Shown piece after piece: positions 36,582 to 45,026 of a stretch of 64,000 nucleotides of DNA; within the stretch, counting starts at the first letter, position 1; every line of letters starts with the position of its first letter. Where the stretch lies: the NCBI RefSeq assembly GCF_017795745.1, contig NZ_CP059067.1:806001-870000 (forward strand), in the 5' to 3' direction. Origin of the DNA: Rhizobacter sp. AJA081-3 (GTDB taxonomy: Bacteria > Pseudomonadota > Gammaproteobacteria > Burkholderiales > Burkholderiaceae_C). Position numbers and translations under genes: made by a program. The notes below the pieces were generated by a model. That model did no database searches. It was given only the letters and a program-made list of their open reading frames with translations, and was not told the origin of the DNA.

Positions 36582-37466
36582 ATGTCGGCAGCGACACAAC
36601 ACGGGCAGACCCCCTACTACTTCATCCCGGCGCCTTCGCACTTCCCGGTGCTCACCGCCACGGGACTGTTCTTCGTCATCCTCGGCGCGGGCCAGTGGGT
36701 CAATGGCCACGGCTGGGGCGCCTGGGTCACGCTGTTCGGCTTCCTGATGTGGGCGTTCATCCTGCAGGGCTGGTTCCGCGCGGCCATCAACGAGAGTGAA
36801 AGCGGCCTGTACGGCAGTCGCATCGACGTCTCGTTCCGCTGGAGCATGAGCTGGTTCATCTTCTCGGAGGTGATGTTCTTCGGCGCCTTCTTCGGCGCGC
36901 TGTACTGGACTCGCCTGCACTCTCTGCCCAACCTGGGCAGCCTCGAGAACGCGCTGTTGTGGCCCGACTTCAAGGCGGTCTGGCCGAGTGCCGCCGCCGG
37001 GGCCACCGGGTCGCCGGCCGGCATCGTCGAGCCCTTCACGACCATGGGCCCGTGGCCGCTGCCCACCATCAACACGCTGCTGCTGCTGACTTCCGGCGTG
37101 ACGCTCACGATCGCGCACCACGCGCTCGTCGCCGGCAACCGCGGAAAGACGATCCTGTGGATGTGGATCACCGTGTTGCTGGGCGCCACCTTCCTGTGCG
37201 TGCAGGCCTACGAGTACATGCATGCCTACCGCGACCTGAACCTCAAGCTCAGTTCCGGCGCCTACGGATCGACCTTCTTCATGCTCACCGGCTTCCACGG
37301 TTTCCACGTGCTCGTGGGCATGCTGATGCTGCTGTTCATCACGCTGCGCCTGATGAAGGGCCACTTCACGCCGCAGCGGCATTTCGGCTTCGAGGGTGCC
37401 GCCTGGTACTGGCACTTCGTCGACGTGGTCTGGCTGGGCCTGTACATCGTGGTGTACTGGGCCTGA
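36582..37466 (+). CDS. ctaE: Cytochrome c oxidase subunit III
   Basis: 294-residue seven-helix subunit stabilising the oxidase core. Recognisable blocks include MSWFIFSEVMFFGAFFGALYW with the conserved glutamate, LLLLTSGVTLTIAHHALVAGN, FFMLTGFHGFHVLVGMLML and the final FGFEGAAWYWHFVDVVWLGL. It is preceded by GAGGAGAAATC and followed by a strong intrinsic terminator at 37491-37513, which appears to end the first cox transcript. Confidence 0.96.
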   Translation: MSAATQHGQTPYYFIPAPSHFPVLTATGLFFVILGAGQWVNGHGWGAWVTLFGFLMWAFILQGWFRAAINESESGLYGSRIDVSFRWSMSWFIFSEVMFFGAFFGALYWTRLHSLPNLGSLENALLWPDFKAVWPSAAAGATGSPAGIVEPFTTMGPWPLPTINTLLLLTSGVTLTIAHHALVAGNRGKTILWMWITVLLGATFLCVQAYEYMHAYRDLNLKLSSGAYGSTFFMLTGFHGFHVLVGMLMLLFITLRLMKGHFTPQRHFGFEGAAWYWHFVDVVWLGLYIVVYWA

Positions 37467-37490
37467 CGCAGCGACCCGGCACCCGCGAAG

Positions 37491-37513
37491 AACGCCGCGC
37501 AAGCGGCGTTTTT
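37491..37513 (+). terminator. Rho-independent terminator after ctaE
   Basis: An 8-base-pair stem AACGCCGC / GCGGCGTT with a GCAA tetraloop is followed directly by a T-run (TTTTTC). It starts 24 bases after the ctaE stop and ends transcription of the DUF2244-coxB-ctaD-ctaG-ctaE unit. The convergent gene at 37539-37760 may use the opposite strand of the same hairpin. Confidence 0.85.
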
Positions 37514-37538
37514 CATTGCCGGCCGATCACCGCGCGGT

Positions 37539-37760
37539 TCAGCGACCGATCGGCAGGCCCTTGGGCTGGATCCACCCCATCCACCAGGCCAGCATGACGC
37601 AGGCGAACAGCAGCACCGACAGGGCCACCCGCAGGGCTAGTGCGCGCATCATGTTGCCGGTCTTGGGCTTGCCGTCGCGGCCATCGCGCACCATGAACAC
37701 GCCCGCCGACAACAGCGCTCCGAGAATGCCGACGAACGCCACCGCAAGCAGGATCTTCAT
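37539..37760 (-). CDS. Small twin-transmembrane protein (DUF2909-like)
   Basis: 73-residue protein with two transmembrane helices (about residues 4-23 and 43-64) joined by a charged loop DGRDGKPKTGNMMRAL and ending WMGWIQPKG. The GNMMRALALRVALSV segment resembles the twin-TM DUF2909 family found inside cox loci, in opposite orientation to its neighbours just as here. No activity is known. It faces ctaE convergently and the SURF1 gene divergently. Confidence 0.82.
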   Translation of the reverse strand: MKILLAVAFVGILGALLSAGVFMVRDGRDGKPKTGNMMRALALRVALSVLLFACVMLAWWMGWIQPKGLPIGR

Positions 37761-37802
37761 GCGAGCCGATTATCCGCCTTGCCCCGTGAAGGGGTTTCGC
37801 AG

Positions 37803-38543
37803 GTGAGCGGGCTCGGCGTGCGGCAACGGGCCGCTCTGGTGCTGCTGGCCGCGCTGCTCGGCGCGAGCCTGACCGCCCGGCTGGGCGCGTGGCAACTCTC
37901 TCGCGCCGCCGAGAAGGAGCAGGCGCAGGCCGCGCTCGATTCGCGCGGTTCGGCGCCACCGCTGGCGCAGGCTGAACTGGCTGCCGAAGTGCAGCAGGCC
38001 GCGACGCAGCACTTCCGGCGCGTCGCGCTGCGCGGCCGCTGGGTCGATGGCCGCACGGTGTTCCTCGACAACCGCCCGATGGCCGGCCGGCCGGGCTTCT
38101 ACGTCGTGACGCCGCTGCTGATCGGAGAAGGCGGCGACGCCGTGCTGGTGCAGCGCGGCTGGGTGCCACGCGATGCCAACGACCGCACGCGCGTGCCGGC
38201 CGTGCCGGCGACCGAAGGCGTGGTGGAAGTCGAGGGCCGCATCGCCCCGCCACCGTCAAGGCTCTACGAGCTCGGCGCCGAAGGGCAGGGGCCGATCCGG
38301 CAGAATCTCGATCTCGACGGGTTCGCACAAGAGACGGGGCTGCGGCTGCGGCCGCTGTCGTTGCTGCAGGCCGACAGTGCCGGGACCGCGGGCGACGGGC
38401 TGCTGCGGCAATGGCCGGCGCCGGCGGTCGACGTCCACAAGCATTACGGTTACGCCTTCCAGTGGTTCGCACTCGCGGCCTTGATCACGGGTCTTTATGT
38501 CTGGTTCCAACTCGTCCGTCCCCGGCTCCGACGCCAAGCTTGA
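37803..38543 (+). CDS. SURF1-family cytochrome oxidase biogenesis protein
   Basis: 246-residue protein with N- and C-terminal membrane helices and a periplasmic domain between them. SURF1 is involved in heme a insertion or early assembly of subunit I. It shows GAWQLSRAAEKEQAQAALDS near the start, FLDNRPMAGRPGFYVVTPL, VLVQRGWVPRDANDR, and the closing HKHYGYAFQWFALAALITGLYV. I take GTG 37803 behind GAAGGGG; a TTG at 37779 is an in-frame alternative. Confidence 0.9.
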   Translation: MSGLGVRQRAALVLLAALLGASLTARLGAWQLSRAAEKEQAQAALDSRGSAPPLAQAELAAEVQQAATQHFRRVALRGRWVDGRTVFLDNRPMAGRPGFYVVTPLLIGEGGDAVLVQRGWVPRDANDRTRVPAVPATEGVVEVEGRIAPPPSRLYELGAEGQGPIRQNLDLDGFAQETGLRLRPLSLLQADSAGTAGDGLLRQWPAPAVDVHKHYGYAFQWFALAALITGLYVWFQLVRPRLRRQA

Positions 38544-38577
38544 AGCGGCGTCTCCGCTGAGCTTCACGGTGCACACG

Positions 38578-39213
38578 ATGCCTTCGCCCGGCCTCGATGA
38601 CGCGGCACGCCGCACGGCCAGCGGCCGGCTGAAGATGCTGCTGATCCTCGCGGTCTGCGCCGCGCCGGTGATCGCCTCCTACATGGCCTACTTCTTCTAC
38701 CGACCCGAGGGGCGCACCAACTACGGTGAGCTCGTCGACCCGCTGCGCCCGCTGCCTGCAGCGCTGCCGCTGAGCGATCTGCAGGGCCGAGCGGTCGAGG
38801 CGAAGTCCTTGCACGGCCAGTGGCTGCTCGTGGTGGTGGCCGGCGGCGCCTGCGACACCGGCTGCGAGAAGCGCCTGTGGCTGCAGCGCCAGCTGCGCGA
38901 GGCGCTCGGGCGCGAGAAGGACCGCGTCGACAAGGTCTGGCTCGTCGACGATGCACAGGCACTTCGGCCCGAAACGCTGCAGGCCGTCAGCCAGGGCGAC
39001 CCGGTCACCGTGCTGCGGGTGCCGCGCGAGGCACTGGCGCAGTGGTTGTCGCCCGCCGCCGGCCACACGCTCGAGCAGCACTTCTACGTGGTCGATCCGA
39101 TCGGCAACTGGATGCTGCGCGCGCCCGGTGACCCGGAGCCGGCTCGCTTGAAGCGCGACATCGAGCGGCTGCTGCGCGCCTCGGCCGGATGGGACCGCGC
39201 CGGTCGCCCCTGA
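38578..39213 (+). CDS. Cytochrome oxidase-locus transmembrane protein, thioredoxin-like fold
   Basis: About 211 residues with one N-terminal membrane helix ([21 protein letters not shown]), then [19 protein letters not shown] and a periplasmic domain that looks Sco/thioredoxin-like. A cysteine pair occurs in [20 protein letters not shown], in the position of the Sco CxxxC. It sits between SURF1 and ctaA, as in other Burkholderiales, and may help with copper or heme-thiol handling (inference). An in-frame ATG at 38497, overlapping SURF1 by 47 bases, would add 27 residues; the family normally begins nearer the membrane helix. Confidence 0.8.
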   Translation: MPSPGLDDAARRTASGRLKMLLILAVCAAPVIASYMAYFFYRPEGRTNYGELVDPLRPLPAALPLSDLQGRAVEAKSLHGQWLLVVVAGGACDTGCEKRLWLQRQLREALGREKDRVDKVWLVDDAQALRPETLQAVSQGDPVTVLRVPREALAQWLSPAAGHTLEQHFYVVDPIGNWMLRAPGDPEPARLKRDIERLLRASAGWDRAGRP

Positions 39214-39227
39214 GCGCCGGCACCTCC

Positions 39228-40385
39228 ATGGATGCACAGCCGCTCTACGACCTCACGCCGATCGTGCGCATGGCCGCGCTCGGCGTGGTACTGGCGCTGG
39301 GCCCGCTGGCCTGGGTGTGGTTGCGCCATCGCGGCGCCACGCCGGCCGTCCGGATGCGCGCGCTCACGCTGCTCACGCTGTTCCTCACGTTCGATCTCGT
39401 CGTGTTCGGCGCCTTCACCCGCCTGTCCGACTCCGGCCTGGGCTGCCCCGACTGGCCAGGTTGTTACGGCAATGCCAGCCCGCTCGGTGCGAAGGCCGAG
39501 ATTCATGCCGAACAATCGCTGCGCCCCAGCGGCCCGGTCACCCATGGCAAGGCCTGGGTCGAGATGGTTCACCGCTACCTCGCCACGGCGGTGGGCGTGC
39601 TGATCACGGTGATGGCGCTGGCCAGCTGGTACGAAGCGCGCCGTGGGCGGTCCACGATCTCGCCGTGGTGGGCAACAGCGACGCTGGTGTGGGTCTGTGC
39701 GCAGGGCGCGTTCGGGGCGCTCACCGTCACGCTCAAGCTCTACCCGGCGATCGTCACGCTGCACTTGCTCGGCGGCATCGGGCTGCTTGCCCTGCTGGCC
39801 GTGCAGGGCGAACTGGCGCTGCCGCGGCCGATGGTGCTCGACCACGGCACTCGCCGGCTGTTGCTGGCCGTGGCCGCGCTGACGCTGCTGCAGGTCTCAC
39901 TCGGTGGATGGGTCAGCACCAACTATGCGGTGCTGGCCTGCAGCGACTTCCCCACCTGCCAGGGCGCGTGGTGGCCCGAGATGGACTTCCGCCACGGTTT
40001 CACGCTGCGTCGCGAGCTGGGCGAAACCCGGGGCGGCGACTTCCTGCCGTTTGCCGCACTCACGGCGATCCACTACACGCACCGGCTGATGGCCTACGCC
40101 GTGTTCGTGGCCTTGCTGTGGCTGGCCTGGCGTCTGCATCGCAGCGCCCAGGCGGCGCCGCGCCGCGCCGCCTTTGCGCTGATCGGCGTTGCGCTGTGGC
40201 AGCTGGCCTCGGGCCTGGGCAACGTGGTGCTCGGCTGGCCGCTGGCGGCCGCACTCGCGCACACCGCCGGCGCGGCGGTGCTCGTCGCGTTGCTGGCCGT
40301 GCTCCTGGTCCGCACGGCACCGGCCTCCCTTCCAGAAACAGGCGACAGCCGACAGCCCGCCCGGCCCGCCCGCGCGATGCTGTAG
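39228..40385 (+). CDS. ctaA: Heme A synthase CtaA (COX15)
   Basis: 385-residue membrane protein with eight helices that oxidises the C8 methyl of heme O to give heme A. Markers are [22 protein letters not shown] with cysteines near heme ligands, [14 protein letters not shown] with the heme-ligand histidine, [22 protein letters not shown], and [13 protein letters not shown] in the second half. ATG 39228 is chosen; an upstream ATG at 39189 lies inside the previous gene. It partners with ctaB 20 bases downstream. Confidence 0.94.
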   Translation: MDAQPLYDLTPIVRMAALGVVLALGPLAWVWLRHRGATPAVRMRALTLLTLFLTFDLVVFGAFTRLSDSGLGCPDWPGCYGNASPLGAKAEIHAEQSLRPSGPVTHGKAWVEMVHRYLATAVGVLITVMALASWYEARRGRSTISPWWATATLVWVCAQGAFGALTVTLKLYPAIVTLHLLGGIGLLALLAVQGELALPRPMVLDHGTRRLLLAVAALTLLQVSLGGWVSTNYAVLACSDFPTCQGAWWPEMDFRHGFTLRRELGETRGGDFLPFAALTAIHYTHRLMAYAVFVALLWLAWRLHRSAQAAPRRAAFALIGVALWQLASGLGNVVLGWPLAAALAHTAGAAVLVALLAVLLVRTAPASLPETGDSRQPARPARAML

Positions 40386-40405
40386 GCTGCGACGCCCGCC
40401 AGACC

Positions 40406-41320
40406 ATGTCCGACACCCTCGCAACCCATCCCGCCACCGCGACCTCGCTGCCGTCGCGCGTGCGCCAGTTCTACGTGCTGACCAAGCCGCGCGTGGTGCA
40501 GTTGATCGTCTTCTGCGCTGTCATCGGCATGCTGCTGGCCACGCCGGGCCTGCCCGACTGGCGTTTGGCGCTGGCCGCCACCGCCGGCATCTGGCTGGTG
40601 GCCGCGGCCGCCGCGGCGTTCAACTGCCTGATCGAGCAGCAGATCGATTCGCGCATGGCACGCACGTCCTGGCGGCCGACGGCGCGCGGCGAGCTCACGC
40701 TGACGCAGACACTGATCTTCTCCGGGCTGCTGTGCGCAGCAGGCGGCGCGCTGCTGTACTTCATGGTGAACCCGCTGACGATGTGGCTGACGCTGGCCAC
40801 CTTCGTCGGCTACGCGGTGATCTACACCGTGGTGCTCAAGCCGATGACGCCGCAGAACATCGTCATCGGCGGCGCGTCGGGGGCCATGCCGCCGGTGCTG
40901 GGCTGGGCGGCCATCCGCGGCGAGGTCGGCCCTGAGGCGCTGATCCTGTGCCTGATCATCTTCCTGTGGACGCCGCCGCACTTCTGGGCGCTGGCGCTGT
41001 ACCGCGCCGAAGACTACCGCCGCTCGGGCCTGCCGATGCTGCCGATCACGCACGGCTCCGAGTTCACGCGCTTGCACGTATTCCTCTACACGCTGGTGCT
41101 GTTCGCCGCCACGCTGCTGCCCTTCATTTCGGGCATGAGCGGCTGGTTCTATCTGCTGTCGGCGGTGCTGCTCGGCGCCGGGTTCATCGCCTACGCCTGG
41201 AAACTCTGGCGCGAGTACTCCGACCAACTGGCGCGCAAGACCTTCCGCTTCTCGATCTGGCACCTGTCGCTGCTCTTCGCAGCGCTGCTGATCGATCACT
41301 ACCTGGGACTGCTGCTGTGA
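40406..41320 (+). CDS. ctaB: Protoheme IX farnesyltransferase CtaB (CyoE)
   Basis: 304-residue UbiA-type prenyltransferase that adds a farnesyl group to heme B, making heme O. It has the [20 protein letters not shown] start and the prenyl-diphosphate site [22 protein letters not shown], with aspartate and arginine residues. [16 protein letters not shown] and [20 protein letters not shown] are also diagnostic. The stop overlaps the GTG start of the sco gene by four bases. Confidence 0.96.
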   Translation: MSDTLATHPATATSLPSRVRQFYVLTKPRVVQLIVFCAVIGMLLATPGLPDWRLALAATAGIWLVAAAAAAFNCLIEQQIDSRMARTSWRPTARGELTLTQTLIFSGLLCAAGGALLYFMVNPLTMWLTLATFVGYAVIYTVVLKPMTPQNIVIGGASGAMPPVLGWAAIRGEVGPEALILCLIIFLWTPPHFWALALYRAEDYRRSGLPMLPITHGSEFTRLHVFLYTLVLFAATLLPFISGMSGWFYLLSAVLLGAGFIAYAWKLWREYSDQLARKTFRFSIWHLSLLFAALLIDHYLGLLL

Positions 41321-41925
41321 ACGCCCACCGACGACTGTGCATCCTTGCCCTTGCGGCGCTGCTGACCGGCTGCGAGAAGCCAGGTTCGGCTCCCGGCGCG
41401 GCGGCGCCTTCGTTCCGCGGTGTCGACGTCACCGGCGCCGAGTACGCGCGCAGCTTCTCGCTGCCCGATCCCGACGGCAAGGTGCGCACGCTGGCCGATT
41501 TCAAGGGCAAGGTCACGGTGGTCTTCTTCGGCTACACGCAATGCCCCGACGTCTGCCCGACCACCATGGCCGAGCTTGCCCAGGTCAAGAAGTCGCTCGG
41601 CGCCGATGGCGAGCGGGTCCAGGGCGTGTTCATCAGCGTGGACCCGGACCGCGACACGCCCGAACTGCTGAAGGCCTACATGGGCAGCTTCGATCCTAGC
41701 TTCGTCGCGCTGCGCGGCACGGCCGACCAGGTCGCCGCCACGGCCAAGGAGTTCAAGGTGTTCTACGCCAAGGTGCCGGGCAAGACCGAGGGCAGCTACA
41801 CGATGGACCACACCGCCGGTTCCTACGTGTTTGACCCCTCTGGCAAGCTGCGACTTTTTGTGCGCTATGGCGGCGGCGCCGAATCGCTGGCGACCGACAT
41901 CAAGGCCCTGCTGGCCACCGGCTGA
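41317..41925 (+). CDS. SCO1/SenC copper chaperone lipoprotein
   Basis: 202-residue lipoprotein delivering copper to the CuA centre of subunit II. A lipobox (LLTGC19) near the N-terminus predicts membrane anchoring. The copper ligands are C76 and C80 in [15 protein letters not shown] and H165 in [34 protein letters not shown] is also typical of Sco. The start is GTG 41317, overlapping ctaB. It closes the assembly part of the cox locus and is followed by a bidirectional hairpin. Confidence 0.94.
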   Translation: MNAHRRLCILALAALLTGCEKPGSAPGAAAPSFRGVDVTGAEYARSFSLPDPDGKVRTLADFKGKVTVVFFGYTQCPDVCPTTMAELAQVKKSLGADGERVQGVFISVDPDRDTPELLKAYMGSFDPSFVALRGTADQVAATAKEFKVFYAKVPGKTEGSYTMDHTAGSYVFDPSGKLRLFVRYGGGAESLATDIKALLATG

Positions 41926-41949
41926 GCCCGGGCGAACCCACGATGACAA

Positions 41950-41969
41950 ACGGCCCCTCGCGGGGCCGT
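41950..41969. terminator. Hairpin between convergent sco and rpoH
   Basis: Perfect 8-base-pair stem ACGGCCCC / GGGGCCGT with a four-base loop (TCGC), centred between the convergent stop codons at 41925 and 41989. On the minus strand it is followed by TTTGTC, a short T-run suited to ending rpoH transcription. On the plus strand the following CGTCGTG gives no T-run. Confidence 0.65.
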
Positions 41970-41988
41970 CGTGCGTTGCCGTGAAGGC

Positions 41989-42927
<939 letters not shown>

Positions 42928-42934
42928 TCTGAGT

Positions 42935-42940
42935 CTCCTT
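42935..42940 (-). promoter_or_regulatory. Ribosome-binding site fixing the rpoH start
   Basis: AAGGAG on the minus strand, with seven bases before the GTG at 42927. This decides the start in favour of GTG (VSDASMNMNS) over the nearby ATG codons 15 and 21 bases downstream. Confidence 0.8.
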
Positions 42941-42953
42941 TTGTTCCCCCATA

Positions 42954-42980
42954 TTAGCACTCGCGTCCCGAGAGTGCTGA
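42954..42980. promoter_or_regulatory. CIRCE element (HrcA operator) upstream of rpoH
   Basis: TTAGCACTC (42954-42962), a nine-base spacer, and GAGTGCTGA (42972-42980). The consensus is TTAGCACTC-N9-GAGTGCTAA, so only one base of eighteen differs. The element starts 26 bases upstream of the rpoH GTG and overlaps a TAATAT -10-like hexamer on the minus strand. HrcA is the known CIRCE-binding repressor. A link of rpoH to HrcA has been described for beta-proteobacteria as I recall; here it follows from the motif. Confidence 0.9.
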
Positions 42981-43101
42981 CGGCGCCAAGCCGGCGAATG
43001 TGTGCAGTCGCTCACATCGCCAGGCCGGTCGGACGGGGTCCGGACGGGGCCCGTGCGGCGCGGCCCGCCTGTGCCAGACTTCCGGCCCTGGAGGACAGTG
43101 C

Positions 43102-44361
43102 ATGAAGCTGGGCTGCATCGCCGACGATTTCACCGGGGCCACCGACCTCGCCAACAACCTGGTGCGTTCGGGCATGCGCACGGTGCAAACGATCGGGGTA
43201 CCGGGCGGCGACGCGCCCGCCGGCGCCGATGCCGTGGTGGTGGCGCTCAAGTCACGCACCATCCCGGCCGCCGAGGCGGTGGCGCAGTCGCTGGCGGCGC
43301 TGCGCTGGCTGCGGGCGCAGGGCGCGCAGCAGATCTACTTCAAGGTCTGCTCGACCTTCGATTCCACCGACCGCGGCAACATCGGCCCGGTCACCGAGGC
43401 GCTGATGGATGCCCTGGGCTGCGACTTCACGATCGCCTGCCCGGCTTTCCCGGCCAACGGCCGCACGGTCTACAAGGGCTACCTGTTCACCGGCGACGTG
43501 CTGCTCAGCGAAGGCAGCATGCGCGAGCACCCGCTGACGCCGATGACCGACCCGAGCCTCGTGCGCGTCATGCAGCGGCAGAGCCGGCGCCGCGTCGGGC
43601 TGATCGAGCAGGCCGTGGTGCGCCGCGGCAGCGAGGCCATCACGCAGCGCATGCGCGAGCTGCGCGACGCCGGCGTGGGCATCGCCATCGTCGACGCGCT
43701 CGATGACGCCGACCTGCACGCGATGGGCCGCGCCTTTGCCACGCTGCCGCTGCTGACCGCCGGCTCCGGCGTGGCCATCGGCCTGCCCGCGAACTTCGGC
43801 CTGGTGCCCAGCGCCGGCGCGGCCGAGCTGCCCGAGCCACAGGGCTCACGCGCCATCGTTTCAGGCAGCTGCTCGACGGCGTCAAACGCGCAGGTTGCGG
43901 CCTTTCTCGCCCGCCATCCCGGGCGCGGCTTCGCGATCGACCCGCTGCGCCTGGCCGACGGCACCGATATGGCGGCGCAGGCACTGGATTGGGCGGCCCC
44001 GCGGCTGGGCAGCGAGCCGCTGCTCGTCTACGCCACCGCGCAGCCCGAGGCAGTGAAGGCCGTGCAGGCCCGGCTGGGCGTCGAGAAGGCCGGCACGCTG
44101 GTCGAGCAGGCGCTGGCCCAAGTGGCCGCCGGCCTGGTGCACAGCGGCACCGGCCAGCTCGTGGTGGCCGGCGGCGAGACCTCCGGTGCCTGCGTGCAGG
44201 CGCTGGGCGTGCGCAGCCTGCGCATCGGCGCGCAGATCGACCCCGGCGTGCCCTGGTGCCATGCGGTCACGGGCAACGGCCAGCCGCTGCACCTGGCGCT
44301 GAAGTCGGGCAACTTCGGCGCCACGGACTTCTTCGACAAGGCCTTCGAGGTGCAACGATGA
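43102..44361 (+). CDS. otnK: Four-carbon acid sugar kinase, 3-oxo-tetronate kinase-like
   Basis: 419-residue DUF1537-type kinase. The N-terminal domain starts MKLGCIADDFTGATDLANNLV, the signature of the family, with VVALKSRTIPA and FKVCSTFDSTDRGNIGPVTEAL for substrate binding. The C-terminal nucleotide-binding domain has VSGSCSTASNAQVAAF and VVAGGETSGACVQALGV. In characterised pathways it phosphorylates 3-oxo-tetronate, and its product is decarboxylated by OtnC, which follows here with a four-base overlap. The start is preceded by GGAGG. Confidence 0.9.
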   Translation: MKLGCIADDFTGATDLANNLVRSGMRTVQTIGVPGGDAPAGADAVVVALKSRTIPAAEAVAQSLAALRWLRAQGAQQIYFKVCSTFDSTDRGNIGPVTEALMDALGCDFTIACPAFPANGRTVYKGYLFTGDVLLSEGSMREHPLTPMTDPSLVRVMQRQSRRRVGLIEQAVVRRGSEAITQRMRELRDAGVGIAIVDALDDADLHAMGRAFATLPLLTAGSGVAIGLPANFGLVPSAGAAELPEPQGSRAIVSGSCSTASNAQVAAFLARHPGRGFAIDPLRLADGTDMAAQALDWAAPRLGSEPLLVYATAQPEAVKAVQARLGVEKAGTLVEQALAQVAAGLVHSGTGQLVVAGGETSGACVQALGVRSLRIGAQIDPGVPWCHAVTGNGQPLHLALKSGNFGATDFFDKAFEVQR

Positions 44362-45017
44362 GCAGCGAAGCCTCGCTGCGCGAGGAGGTCTGCCGCGTCG
44401 GCGCGAGCCTGTACGCGCGTGGCTACGTGCACGCCAGCGCCGGCAACATCAGCGTGCGCCTGCCCGACGGCTACCTGATCACGCCCACCGACGCCTGTCT
44501 CGGCAGGCTCGACCCGGCCAAGCTGGCGCGGCTCGATCTCGAAGGTCGCCAGCTCGAAGGCGACCGCGCCAGCAAGACGCTCGCACTGCACCGCCGCATC
44601 TACGATGCCGACGACACGGCGGGTTGCGTGATCCATACGCATTCGACGCACCTCGTGGCGCTGACGTTGCAGGGCGTCTGGCGGCCCGACGACATCGTGC
44701 CGCCGATCACGCCGTACTACGTCATGAAGGTCGGTCACGTGCCGCTGATCCCGTACCACCGGCCGGGCGCACCCGAGGCTGCCGAGCGGGTGGCCGAGCG
44801 CATCGCCGGCGCGCGCGCAGCCGGTCGGCCGATCCGCGCGGTGATGCTCGAGCGCCTGGGCCCGAACGTATGGCACGACAGCCCGGCCGAAGCAATGGCG
44901 ACCCTGGAAGAGCTGGAAGAGACCGCCAGGCTCTGGCTGCTGTCGCGCGGCGAGGTCGATCCGCTGAGCGAGGCGCAAATCGACGAACTGCGGCGCAGCT
45001 TCGGCGCGCGCTGGTAG
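44358..45017 (+). CDS. otnC: Class II aldolase-type decarboxylase, OtnC-like
   Basis: 219-residue class II aldolase/adducin-fold enzyme. The Zn2+ site is in CVIHTHSTHLVALTLQG with paired histidines; the phosphate-binding SAGNISVRLPDGYLITPT and the ERLGPNVWHDSPAEAM segment follow the OtnC/FucA pattern. Given the overlap with the kinase gene, 3-oxo-tetronate 4-phosphate decarboxylation to dihydroxyacetone phosphate is likely. The usual dehydrogenase, isomerase and transporter partners are not in the window, so the exact sugar acid is unresolved. Confidence 0.88.
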   Translation: MSSEASLREEVCRVGASLYARGYVHASAGNISVRLPDGYLITPTDACLGRLDPAKLARLDLEGRQLEGDRASKTLALHRRIYDADDTAGCVIHTHSTHLVALTLQGVWRPDDIVPPITPYYVMKVGHVPLIPYHRPGAPEAAERVAERIAGARAAGRPIRAVMLERLGPNVWHDSPAEAMATLEELEETARLWLLSRGEVDPLSEAQIDELRRSFGARW

Positions 45018-45026
45018 CGCGACGCT

